From the NCBI RefSeq assembly GCF_017743995.1, contig NZ_JAGHRB010000017.1, positions 1-64,000 of the forward strand: 64,000 nucleotides of DNA, given 5' to 3'. The stretch is from Ruegeria sp. R13_0. Lineage in GTDB: Bacteria > Pseudomonadota > Alphaproteobacteria > Rhodobacterales > Rhodobacteraceae. Under the pieces are notes generated by a model that had not been told where the DNA came from, made no database searches, and worked only from the letters and a program-made list of their open reading frames with translations. How positions within the stretch are numbered: position 1 is the stretch's first letter; each line of letters begins with the position of its first letter. This document shows, in pieces, positions 46,026 to 54,287 of the stretch. A program made the position numbers and the translations under genes.

Positions 46026-46433
46026 ATGTTCGACACAAAGATTGCTATCATAGTGCGCGACGACCTCGCCACATGGCAAAAGCTCAATGTGACCGCCTTT
46101 CTAATGAGCGGCATCACTGGCGCCAACCCCGATCTGATCGGTGCTCCATATGAAGACTGCGATGGCAATACCCATCTGCCGATGTCAGTGCAGCCGGTGA
46201 TCGTGCTGTCAGCTGCGGCCAATGTGCTGACCAACATCCGCAACCGCGCCCGTAGCCGGGGCGTCGACACCGTGGCCTATATTGAGGAGATGTTCGCCAC
46301 AGGGCATGATGATGCCAACCGCGCCGTCTTTGCTGAACACGGCTCAGATGAACTTAACACCGTGGGGATCGCCCTGCGCGCAGACAAGAAGATCGTCGAC
46401 AAGGTCACCAAGGGAGCAAAGATGCATGGCTGA
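46026..46433 (+). CDS. DUF2000-family protein
   Basis: A 135-residue protein with AAGAAGGAAAC before ATG 46026. The sequence KIAIIVRDDLATWQKLNVTAFLMSG, GAPYEDCDGN and a C-terminal NTVGIALRADKKIVDKVTKGAKMHG, in parts, match DUF2000, a small family related to peptidyl-tRNA hydrolase 2 folds and often found beside Lrp and LysE genes. It starts 15 bp after lysE. The role is unknown; it may handle an amino acid derivative. Confidence 0.85.
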   Translation: MFDTKIAIIVRDDLATWQKLNVTAFLMSGITGANPDLIGAPYEDCDGNTHLPMSVQPVIVLSAAANVLTNIRNRARSRGVDTVAYIEEMFATGHDDANRAVFAEHGSDELNTVGIALRADKKIVDKVTKGAKMHG

Positions 46434-46976
46434 ACAAAACGCATGGAGGTATGAGTGAGCACCACAAACAGGTCGGTACCACAGACGTAAGAAGCCGCCA
46501 TCGGCTTTGCGCAACAGTTCAACTCTCACCCGAAGTATATCGACCAATCCGCCACACGCCCCTTCGACAATGCGCCGCTGATCGGTGCTGAGCTTGGCAA
46601 TATCCGGTTCACGTAACCAATACTATAGGATTTCGAAGTTTGCGGCCGCACAGCCTTTGAAGCCATAAAGAAAAGAGTACGAACAGCAGAACCACCATAT
46701 TCCAAAAGGTCGAAACCTTCATCGAAGCGTCTGGTGAAAACCTGACCTGTCAGCAATGGAGAATACAGCCCGCCTGACAAAGAGCGGACTTGATGGACGG
46801 GCCGTACGGGGCATAAGGTTGCGCAACCACGGGTTAAGTTGCGGCATTCTGGAAGTCGGTTTAACTGCGGGATTGGGTCGATGGCTTTTGATACGACCTG
46901 GCTGAACGACACACGTTCGGTCTACCAAAGATCGTTAGCTCCCAGGGGCCGCAGTTTCGCGACAACCCAACGGTGG
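46434..46976. other. Debris interval with possible coding remnants
   Basis: These 540 bp hold no intact gene. A plus-strand stretch near 46493-46614 reads AAIGFAQQFNSHPKYIDQSA and FDNAPLIGAELGNIRF before a stop and looks like the end of a lost gene, but the family was not recognised. Degenerate sequence follows to the end of the aldo-keto reductase gene. Confidence 0.4.
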
Positions 46977-48044
46977 TCATTCTGTTTCCGACGACCGCGC
47001 CCACAAATTGATATCTTCTTCGGAACTGATTTCATCGATCCTTTTCAGTTCGTCAGCACTGAAGTCGAGATTGTCGACAACGCCTGCGCAATCAACGATT
47101 TGTTCTGGGCGGGACGCTCCAATCAGAGCGGTCGTCACGCGCTCACCTCTGAGCACCCAGGCCAGAGCCATTTGCGCCAGAGTCTGACCACGAGCTTCGG
47201 CCATGTCGTTCAGAGCACGGACACTCGCCAGAGATCGCTCGTTTATCATGCCATCGAGCAGCGACTTTCCTTGTGTAGCACGGCTGCCATCCGGGATATC
47301 GCGCAGGTATTTCGACGTCAGAATGCCCTGCGCCAGCGGTGTAAACGCAATCGATCCGACCCCAAGATCATCCAAGGTATCCAGCAATCCATCCCGCTCC
47401 ACCCACCGGTTGAGCAAATTGTAAGAGGGCTGGTGAATCAGACAAGGTGTCCCAAGGTCGTTGAGAATTTTCACCGCCTCGCTTGTGCGTTGGGAGTTGT
47501 AGCTCGAGATGCCTGCGTAGAGCGCGCGGCCCGATCGTACGATGTGATCCAACGCGCCCATCGTCTCTTCGAGCGGGGTGTCGGGGTCAAAGCGGTGGGA
47601 ATAAAAGATGTCGACGTAATCAAGCCCCATGCGCGCGAGTGATTGGTCACAGGACGCGATCATGTACTTGCGCGACCCCCATTCTCCGTAGGGTCCCGGC
47701 CACATGTCGTAGCCTGCTTTGGAGGAAATAATCAGCTCATCCCTGTAGCCCTGGAAATCCGTTTTGAGGATCTCGCCAAATGCCTCTTCGGCTGCACCGG
47801 GTGGTGGACCGTAGTTGTTCGCCAGATCAAAGTGAGTGATCCCATGGTCGAAGGCGGTCCGACACATGGCGCGCTTGTTTTCGTGCGTCGAGTCCGCACC
47901 GAAATTATGCCACAGGCCTAGGCTGATAACAGGAAGCTTCACACCGGACCGCCCACATCGCCGATACACCATCCGTTCATAGCGGTCCGGCTCCGGGGTG
48001 TAAGGAATGGGTTTTGGCTTTGGCGGTCTTTGAGCTTTGGTCAT
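46977..48044 (-). CDS. Aldo/keto reductase (YghZ-like)
   Basis: A 355-residue TIM-barrel NADPH oxidoreductase starting at ATG 48044. The catalytic Asp and Tyr are in HFDLANNYGPP, the Lys in ISSKAGYDMWPG and the His in DIFYSHRFDPDTPLEETM. The WPGPYGEWGSRKYMIASCDQSLARMGLDYVD segment (in parts) and the length match the E. coli YghZ group, which reduces L-glyceraldehyde 3-phosphate and methylglyoxal. The C-terminal coenzyme block is TTALIGASRPEQI. A broad aldehyde-detoxifying role is likely. It stands alone. Confidence 0.88.
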   Translation of the reverse strand: MTKAQRPPKPKPIPYTPEPDRYERMVYRRCGRSGVKLPVISLGLWHNFGADSTHENKRAMCRTAFDHGITHFDLANNYGPPPGAAEEAFGEILKTDFQGYRDELIISSKAGYDMWPGPYGEWGSRKYMIASCDQSLARMGLDYVDIFYSHRFDPDTPLEETMGALDHIVRSGRALYAGISSYNSQRTSEAVKILNDLGTPCLIHQPSYNLLNRWVERDGLLDTLDDLGVGSIAFTPLAQGILTSKYLRDIPDGSRATQGKSLLDGMINERSLASVRALNDMAEARGQTLAQMALAWVLRGERVTTALIGASRPEQIVDCAGVVDNLDFSADELKRIDEISSEEDINLWARSSETE

Positions 48045-48276
48045 GCGCACATAATCAATGGATTGTTGGGCCTGTCAAACGGATCACCTCCAGAAAGAGC
48101 GACTCGGGTTATTGCTCGCTGCGGTGTTTTGATGAGCCTGAACTTATTGGTCCAACTTGATTGTTGGTTCGTGATTGGCCTGTTTTCCCTTGGGATGGTG
48201 GTTTCGAGCGCCACGTTTTGGTCTGAACAATGAGGCCGCGACCGCGTTGATCCGGAGCAGTTGTTCAGCCAGCGCG

Positions 48277-49215
48277 TTACTGTGTTTCAGAAGGCAGCTC
48301 ACCAAAAAACAGTCGGTAGTCTTTTGCAAACTGGCCCATATGCCAAAACCCGCAGCGGTTGGCAGCATCCGCTATTGAGCCATCGAAGGACCTGTTCAGC
48401 AGGTCCTCGCGAACCCGGTTCAGCCGCAGCCGCATATAGTACGACTTTGGGCCAAGGCCGAACTGTTCCTTGAAGGCGCGGTCCAATGTGCGCCATGAGG
48501 CTGCGCATTCCCTGCAGATTTCCTCGATCGAGATCGGGTCCTCCAGATTGGCGAGCATCAGATCAATTGCGCGGCTCAGGGCGCGCCGTCTGGTTTCAGC
48601 TTGGCTTCTGTCAAAATGCGCGTCCGTGTCGGTCAGGATCTTGAGGGCCTCAAGCATCAGCGCCTCTTCAGTGTTCTGAGACCAGTTGGCAGTCGCGTCG
48701 TTCAGCAATCGGACGACAGCCCTTTGCAGCCGCGCCATGCTGGCCAACCCTGCTTTGGTGCCCAATTTGCGGGCTTCCGGTTCGTCGCCCGCTAGATGAA
48801 ACCCGCAAGTTTCGGCCAGCTTTTCCAGCTTTTCGGTTTCAAACGAAACTACGCTTCCCGAAAATCCAGCGGTCGTGATTCCGTCAAAACCATCCCGATC
48901 ACCGAAGACCAGAAAAGCGCTGTCAGTGACGTCATTGGCCTGCCACTTTTCGATGGCACCACGCCTGGGGATGCCAAACGTTTTCCATCCGTCAGGCGAA
49001 ACACCACGCTGGTGGACACGCTGGTTCATCGCGATGTTGAGGGCGGAAACAGCCTGACCTGAGCGCACGGTTATCGCCGTGGACAACCGCCCGGGATCAA
49101 GCTGCCGAAAGTCAACCTCCCAGGGCGTGAGCTCTCCGATTCTGTTTGGATGATCAAGAGATAGGGCCACTGCCGGCGACGCTCCGCCCCAGCCGGACGG
49201 CGCAGCATTTGGCAT
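48277..49215 (-). CDS. AraC-family transcriptional regulator
   Basis: A 312-residue regulator from ATG 49215. The N-terminal part (residues 1-200) resembles the AraC-binding-like domain of ethanolamine/EutR-type proteins, and the C-terminal HTH pair reads DPISIEEICRECAASWRTLDRAFKEQFGLGPKSYY and DGSIADAANRCGFWHMGQFAKDYRLFFGELP, in parts. The open frame extends upstream to 49452 but that part overlaps the divergent RHH gene. It is divergent from the RHH/sulfatase operon and could regulate it. Confidence 0.85.
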   Translation of the reverse strand: MPNAAPSGWGGASPAVALSLDHPNRIGELTPWEVDFRQLDPGRLSTAITVRSGQAVSALNIAMNQRVHQRGVSPDGWKTFGIPRRGAIEKWQANDVTDSAFLVFGDRDGFDGITTAGFSGSVVSFETEKLEKLAETCGFHLAGDEPEARKLGTKAGLASMARLQRAVVRLLNDATANWSQNTEEALMLEALKILTDTDAHFDRSQAETRRRALSRAIDLMLANLEDPISIEEICRECAASWRTLDRAFKEQFGLGPKSYYMRLRLNRVREDLLNRSFDGSIADAANRCGFWHMGQFAKDYRLFFGELPSETQ

Positions 49216-49328
49216 ATTTGGCGAATTCTTGATGTGGTCCACCCCCGGATCCTGACAGTTTACCGGTAATGTAACGAATTCGATAGGCGGAATGTCAAGT
49301 GAAGCCGGAGTCCTCAAGCGATACGGTA

Positions 49329-49520
49329 ATGGGCCGCCCTCCGCTACCGAAGGCGGATGCCCGATCCGAACGTGTGGTGACGTTCCTGACGCCTTCGGAA
49401 CATTGCCAGCTTTCAGAGCTGGCAAAACGGTCAAATCAATCCCTTTCCGCAAAATGCCATGAACTGATCGTTCAGGCGTTGGAATCTACGAGTGTCAAAA
49501 GGAGGTCCGAGAGTGACTAA
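49329..49520 (+). CDS. Small ribbon-helix-helix-like protein
   Basis: A 63-residue protein from ATG 49329. The strand-helix-helix pattern SERVVTFLTPSEHCQLSELAKRSNQSLSAKCHELI (in parts) is that of CopG/Arc-type DNA-binding proteins, and MGRPPLPKADAR is a typical basic N-terminus. Its last eight bases overlap the sulfatase gene, so the two are probably translated together. It may autoregulate the operon. The start has no strong ribosome site, and an upstream ATG at 49299 is possible. Confidence 0.5.
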   Translation: MGRPPLPKADARSERVVTFLTPSEHCQLSELAKRSNQSLSAKCHELIVQALESTSVKRRSESD

Positions 49521-51171
49521 AGCCTTATGTAAGACCAGTGTCGCAGCCTGTATGTTTGCCATGCTGGGCGTCGTGCCAGCAATCGCGCAGCAAGAGGCGA
49601 TCGTTCATGATGGTGAGTTCGAATTCCTGCGGGCCCAGTTCGGGGATCAATGGGATGCGCAGGATGCCGAGATCGAGGCCAGGCTGGCCGAGATCCGTGA
49701 GGCCAATGACGACAAGCCTCCGAACTTTCTGTATATTCTCATCGATGACATCAGCTTCGGCCAGATGGGCGAGCGAAAGATGAACTATGTGATGGGGATC
49801 GAGACCCCAAATATCAACGACTTTGCCAGTGAAGGCATGTCGCTGATGCGCATGTATACGGAACCCTCCTGCACGCCAACACGCACGGCCATGCTGACGG
49901 GTCGGCACCCGATCCGGGCAGGTGTTGAAGAGGTCAAGGTTGCCCTGGTCGGCGAGGGCCTGCCTGCAAGTGAGGTCACCCTGCCGGAGATTCTGAAACA
50001 GGCCGGGTACAACACCTCGCATGTGGGGAAGTGGCATCAGGGTGACATTGAAGAAGCCTATCCGCACAATCAGGGCTTTGACTACGCGGTTTTTCCGCTG
50101 CACCAGCAGGTGCAACTCAGCCTGATGACCCGCGAGGCCATGCAGGCCAACAACATGCTGGGATATCATCCCTCGGGGCAGAACAACCAGTTTCTGCTAG
50201 ATGAACGGTTCAAGCCCTACGGTCTGGTCACTGGTGTCGAGGCACAGGCAGGTGGCACCGCGCGCGAGGTTGACATGGAAGCGGGCGAAGAATGGACGCA
50301 GGCCAAGTACGAACAGATGAACGAACGCTATCAGGCGCAGGCACTGGAGCAGCTAGAACAAGTCGCCGCGCAGGATGAGCCGTTCTTTCTGCAATACTGG
50401 CCGCTTTACCCGCTGAACTTCGTCTACCCGGATCAGGCGCTGTCGCGGAATGGGGGTTTTCATGCGGACAAGCTACAACTGCTCGACGGCTGGATCGGAG
50501 AGGTGCTGGCCAAACTGGACGAGACCGGCGAGGCCGACAACACCATCGTCATGATCATGGCCGATAACGGGTTGATGTATCACTACGAGGGGACCTCGGG
50601 CCTGAACCAGTTGATCTATCGCGGCGGCAAGACCCAGCATCTTGAAGGCGGCGTCCGCACCGATGCCTTCATCCGCTGGCCCGGAGTGATCGAAGCCGAC
50701 AGTGCTGCCGGTGACATCTTTCACGTCTCGGATATCTACACGACGATGGCCCGCATCGCAGGTGCAACGGATTTCATCCCGCGCGACCGGGTGATTGACG
50801 GCATCGACCAGACCGCCCTGCTGCTTGAGGGTGAGGGCAATGGCCGCCGCGACTACGTGTATGTCTATGAGGGGCCGGTTCTGCGTTCGGTCGTCAAGCA
50901 GGAGTTCAAGATGCATCTGCCCGCGCCCGGTCAGCCCGGAGCGGCAGCGCCCGTCTTCAACATCTATCGCGACCCGCGGGAAGAGAACGCTCTGATCGGG
51001 AATGCGCTATGGTCCGGTGCCTCGTTCCAGGACATGGTCAAAAGGCATCAGAAAATGATCGCCAAATATCCGAATTCCGAGATCGGCAAGGATATCCCCT
51101 ATGGCGGCATTGAGAACCTGCGGCCTGAAAGCCAAGAGGCCCGCGACGTGTTCATGAGCTGGCAGGACTAA
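49513..51171 (+). CDS. Type I sulfatase (arylsulfatase family), exported
   Basis: A 552-residue sulfatase. GTG 49513 was chosen because AAGGAGG lies 8 bases before it; a GTG at 49492 would have its Shine-Dalgarno inside the gene. Signal peptide LCKTSVAACMFAMLGVVPAIAQ. The active site CTPTR (Cys120) is the C-x-P-x-R motif converted to formylglycine, and metal ligands are in LYILIDDISFGQ and IMADNGLMYHYEG. TGRHPIRAG and HVGKWHQGD complete the family pattern. It would remove sulfate from an ester in the periplasm; the substrate is unknown. No sulfatase-modifying enzyme is in the window. Confidence 0.9.
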   Translation: MTKALCKTSVAACMFAMLGVVPAIAQQEAIVHDGEFEFLRAQFGDQWDAQDAEIEARLAEIREANDDKPPNFLYILIDDISFGQMGERKMNYVMGIETPNINDFASEGMSLMRMYTEPSCTPTRTAMLTGRHPIRAGVEEVKVALVGEGLPASEVTLPEILKQAGYNTSHVGKWHQGDIEEAYPHNQGFDYAVFPLHQQVQLSLMTREAMQANNMLGYHPSGQNNQFLLDERFKPYGLVTGVEAQAGGTAREVDMEAGEEWTQAKYEQMNERYQAQALEQLEQVAAQDEPFFLQYWPLYPLNFVYPDQALSRNGGFHADKLQLLDGWIGEVLAKLDETGEADNTIVMIMADNGLMYHYEGTSGLNQLIYRGGKTQHLEGGVRTDAFIRWPGVIEADSAAGDIFHVSDIYTTMARIAGATDFIPRDRVIDGIDQTALLLEGEGNGRRDYVYVYEGPVLRSVVKQEFKMHLPAPGQPGAAAPVFNIYRDPREENALIGNALWSGASFQDMVKRHQKMIAKYPNSEIGKDIPYGGIENLRPESQEARDVFMSWQD

Positions 51172-51238
51172 CGCCGAGCGTCACGTCCTTCGGGGCGTGG
51201 CGATCACAGTCCCGCTCGACACAACAATGGAGAGAGAC

Positions 51239-52099
51239 ATGAGACTATTCAGATCAATCGTTGCGGCGACACTGCTGGTAGTCGCCGGTACCTTTCATCC
51301 TGTTCTCGCGGCCGAAGATCGTGCCGTCCCGCTAGAAGGGGTGTTGAATACACGTGACCTGGGTGGCCTGACAACGCAGGACGGTCGCACCGTACGGGCA
51401 GGGCAGCTCATCAGATCTGGTGAGATCGACCAGATCAGCGCAACGAGCATGCAGCGCCTGGACGACATGGGTGTCAGCGCAATCGTCGATTTGCGAACAA
51501 CGTCCGAGGCAACGGCGCATCCCGCGCAATGGCCCGAAGGGCAGGGTCCCGCGCGCCATCACTTCCCAGTGATGGAGAATGAAAGCCAGATGATTGATGA
51601 TATGCGTGCCAGCATCAAGGCGGGAACGGCAACCGAAGCAGAAACAGACGCTTTGTTCTTAGGCGCCTTTGGCTATATCGCAACTGACTACACTGAAGAG
51701 TATCGTGATCTGTTCGACGTGTTGCTGGACCAGCCCGAGGGTGAGGCGGTTCTGTATCATTGTTCGGGCGGCAAGGATCGCACCGGCGTCGCGACCGCGC
51801 TCGTTCTGACTGCGCTGGGCGTCACCAAAGACGACATCCAAACGGATTTCATGATGAGCAATACGCTCAAGGACGCGGACAACAAGGCCCAACAGATCGC
51901 AGCCGAGGTCAATGCGGCAGAAGGGACAAATATGACGCCCGAAGCGGTCTGGCCGTCGTTGGGGGTGCGAGAGGCCTATCTTGACGAATTCTACAAGAGC
52001 GTTGAGGCAAGCTATGGCTCGGTCGACGACTACCTGCGTGAGGGCCTTGGGATGACGGACGCGGATTTTGAAACCCTGCGCAACCGGTATCTGAACTAG
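51239..52099 (+). CDS. Exported tyrosine phosphatase-like protein (Y_phosphatase3 family)
   Basis: A 286-residue protein from ATG 51239 after GGAGAGAG. Signal peptide RLFRSIVAATLLVVAGTFHPVLA. The N-terminal RDLGGLTTQDGRTVRAGQLIRSGEID block (in parts) and the P-loop HCSGGKDRTG (Cys175) identify the PTP-like family with both Tyr and Ser/Thr or phosphoinositide substrates. It acts in the periplasm, 68 bp downstream of the sulfatase, so the two may strip acid groups from the same or related molecules. That link is inference. Confidence 0.88.
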   Translation: MRLFRSIVAATLLVVAGTFHPVLAAEDRAVPLEGVLNTRDLGGLTTQDGRTVRAGQLIRSGEIDQISATSMQRLDDMGVSAIVDLRTTSEATAHPAQWPEGQGPARHHFPVMENESQMIDDMRASIKAGTATEAETDALFLGAFGYIATDYTEEYRDLFDVLLDQPEGEAVLYHCSGGKDRTGVATALVLTALGVTKDDIQTDFMMSNTLKDADNKAQQIAAEVNAAEGTNMTPEAVWPSLGVREAYLDEFYKSVEASYGSVDDYLREGLGMTDADFETLRNRYLN

Positions 52100-52264
52100 G
52101 CCGCCCGCGATAACCCGCATGTGAAAACTGAGGGCCGAAGGCTGTCGGTATCGGAATCCAAAGCAGTGCGAAGCAAGCGATCGTGCCATAGTCCAGCCAA
52201 CGGGTTTCCACCACGAAGGCTCTCGGGTACGGTTCTGCAAAAGTATAGTCGAGAGGAGCAAGAA

Positions 52265-52921
52265 ATGCGGCGCTTTATGCCTTGGGCTTTCATTGCGATG
52301 ATGGGGTTTTTCCACCTTTCAAGTAGCTCTGCTGCCAATGCTCAGAACTTTTTGGACAAAGTGACGGAAGGGGTTTCTGATGCCGCCCGAAAAGTTGGGG
52401 ATGTCGCTGAAACAACGGGCGATACAGTACTGCACGCCGCGGATGTGGCGACTGCGTCCGAGATCGACGCCCGTGTAGATGCAGCACTCGCGCAACTCCT
52501 CGCGAGTCCCCCCGAGGCGGCAGATCTGTCCAACAAGGCAGTCGCTATTTTGGTTTTTCCCAGGATCACCAAAGGCGGCCTGATGGTTGGAGGTCAGTTT
52601 GGAGAAGGCGCGATGCGTGAAAACGGTGCCACGACCGGGTACTACAGTATTGCCGGTGCGTCCTATGGTTTTCAGGCGGGCATTCAGCATTTCTCTTACG
52701 CGCTGTTTTTCCTCAACTCCGATGCCCTTGCCTATATGCAGAACAACGATGGGTGGGAGGTCGGCAGTGGCCCTACACTCGTAGGCGGTGATGAAGGCTG
52801 GTCGGCCTCGATGGGAACAAACGATTTGCAGGGCGACATCGTGCCTATCATCTTTGGGCAAGAAGGGCTTATGGCAGGCGCAGGTCTTCAGGGTACAAAG
52901 ATCACCAAGATCGAAAAGTGA
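52265..52921 (+). CDS. SYLF-domain (YSC84-like) exported protein
   Basis: A 218-residue protein; ATG 52265 follows GAGGAGCAAGAA. Signal peptide RRFMPWAFIAMMGFFHLSSSSAANA. The mature part contains the lipid-binding SYLF pattern: SNKAVAILVFPRITKGGLMVGGQFGEG, YYSIAGASYGFQAGIQHFSYALFFL and VGSGPTLVGGDEGWSA, in parts. Bacterial members are periplasmic and bind lipids or act in membrane maintenance. It is 165 bp after the phosphatase and may be independent. Confidence 0.85.
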   Translation: MRRFMPWAFIAMMGFFHLSSSSAANAQNFLDKVTEGVSDAARKVGDVAETTGDTVLHAADVATASEIDARVDAALAQLLASPPEAADLSNKAVAILVFPRITKGGLMVGGQFGEGAMRENGATTGYYSIAGASYGFQAGIQHFSYALFFLNSDALAYMQNNDGWEVGSGPTLVGGDEGWSASMGTNDLQGDIVPIIFGQEGLMAGAGLQGTKITKIEK

Positions 52922-53065
52922 ATTGCTGGGGGACTGCGTCACATGCATGGGGCGCGCGCTTCTTGATACGAGGCACCCATTGCCTCTCTTCAAATAGTCC
53001 CGTTTGATCCGTCGCGAGGGTCGCCTGCTTTCCGTCCGAAAACCTGACGACCCGGACAGATCTCC

Positions 53066-53617
53066 TTACAGTGCGACTCCGGTTTGTGGCTTCGGCGCCT
53101 GGGTAAGGTCCTTAAACATGAAGGTTGTCGGCTCTAGCGCGGGTTCGAATGGGTTGCGGCAGTAGTTTGGAATCTCTCCTGCTGTTTGAAAGCCAAGGCC
53201 TTGGTAGAGAATCCGCGATGGGTCGGTGCTGCGCGTATCGAGCACCAGCATTGTTCTGCCCTGCTCAGATGAGCGGGCAAAGAGCGCGGTCATCAATCTG
53301 CGCCCTAGGCCTTGGCGTCGCGCATCGGGATGGACCAAAAGCTTGGCGACATCGGCGCGGTGCGGTTGATTAGGCATAGAGGCCGGAATCAATTGCACCG
53401 TCCCACGGATGCGCCCTTGGCTTTCTGCAACAAACAGGTCCAACGTCCCTGCTCGCAGTTCAGGGCGAACGCGAGTCTCCCAATAGCGCTGGGCGTCTGC
53501 GTGGTGGAACGGCAAGATGAACCCGATACTCGCGCCCGCATGTACGCAATCATGCAGGATGTCGGTCAGGTCATCGAGCGCCGCGTCGAAAGTGGCATCG
53601 GTCAGTCGTGTGATCAT
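53066..53617 (-). CDS. GNAT-family N-acetyltransferase
   Basis: A 183-residue acetyltransferase with the acetyl-CoA motif A KLLVHPDARRQGLGRRLMTALF and a following DTRSTDPSRILYQGLGFQTAGEIP, both quoted in parts. It overlaps the XRE-cupin gene by 4 bp, a common pairing in which the regulator governs the acetyltransferase. The substrate is unknown. Confidence 0.88.
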   Translation of the reverse strand: MITRLTDATFDAALDDLTDILHDCVHAGASIGFILPFHHADAQRYWETRVRPELRAGTLDLFVAESQGRIRGTVQLIPASMPNQPHRADVAKLLVHPDARRQGLGRRLMTALFARSSEQGRTMLVLDTRSTDPSRILYQGLGFQTAGEIPNYCRNPFEPALEPTTFMFKDLTQAPKPQTGVAL

Positions 53618-54168
53618 ATCAACACCAGCATATAGCGCGCGCCTCGGCTGGCGCCGGTTTCAAATCGTGTCGGGCCGGATAGGTGGTATCGCAGGCAGTC
53701 TCCTCCACCGAGCGCGTGCGCCGTGCCGTCCACGGTGAGCGTCAGGCTTCCATCCAGAACGATCAGGTGGTGTTCCTGCCCCGGCTTCGGAGGCGTTTCG
53801 TAACGAACCACCGTATCCGGCGGCAGGTGGCATTCCAGCACCTCACCGCTCAATCCGGTTGAAGGTGGCGAGACGGATCGGCGCGTGAACCCCGTTTCGG
53901 GATCGCTCCACTCAGGCTGCCGTTCAAACGGGACCTTGGGGTCGAAACTGTCCTCGACCATCATCAGCAGGCGCGACATGGGCAGACCATACGCGGCGCA
54001 AAGTCGGCCGAGTGTTTCTGCCGTCGGGCTGACCCCCGCCTTTTCCATACGCGACAGGGTTGCCCGGCTGACACCGCTGTTGTCTGCCAGTTGATCCAAT
54101 GACCAGCCGTGGCTTTGGCGCAGCTCCTTCAGGCGGATGGCAAGGCGGTTTGAGAGGGAATCCAGCAA
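53614..54168 (-). CDS. XRE-family regulator with C-terminal cupin
   Basis: A 184-residue protein. The HTH_3 domain is at residues 7-62 (LRQSHGWSLDQLADNSGVSRATLSRMEK), and the cupin spans about 110-184 (LDGSLTLTVDGTAHALGGGDCLRYHL). The start is TTG 54168; an in-frame stop two codons upstream leaves no better choice. These regulators sense small molecules through the cupin. It is translationally coupled to the GNAT gene. Confidence 0.85.
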   Translation of the reverse strand: MLDSLSNRLAIRLKELRQSHGWSLDQLADNSGVSRATLSRMEKAGVSPTAETLGRLCAAYGLPMSRLLMMVEDSFDPKVPFERQPEWSDPETGFTRRSVSPPSTGLSGEVLECHLPPDTVVRYETPPKPGQEHHLIVLDGSLTLTVDGTAHALGGGDCLRYHLSGPTRFETGASRGARYMLVLI

Positions 54169-54190
54169 TGTTCAATTATGAGAATAGTTT

Positions 54191-54200
54191 CCACATGTGG
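54191..54200. promoter_or_regulatory. Palindrome CCACATGTGG upstream of the XRE-cupin gene
   Basis: A perfect 10-bp palindrome within the nearly symmetric TTCCACATGTGGGAA, 22 bp upstream of the TTG start. A likely autoregulatory operator of the XRE protein, judged by position and symmetry. Confidence 0.55.
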
Positions 54201-54229
54201 GAATAATAGCTTTGAAATATAATATTGCA

Positions 54230-54264
54230 AAAGAAAAAGGGCGCGGAATTTGCCGCGCCCTTTA
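54230..54264 (-). terminator. Rho-independent terminator of the iron-binding protein gene
   Basis: On the minus strand AAGGGCGCGG pairs with CCGCGCCCTT around a six-base loop (stem arms 54253-54262 and 54237-54246), followed by TTTTCTTTT. It lies 26 bp past the fbpA-like stop. Confidence 0.85.
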
Positions 54265-54287
54265 TACTTCGTAGGTATGGAGGTGTC

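Noticed and set aside
46526-46912. A 128-codon minus-strand frame
   Set aside because: No recognised family, no start signal and it lies in an interval with signs of decay.
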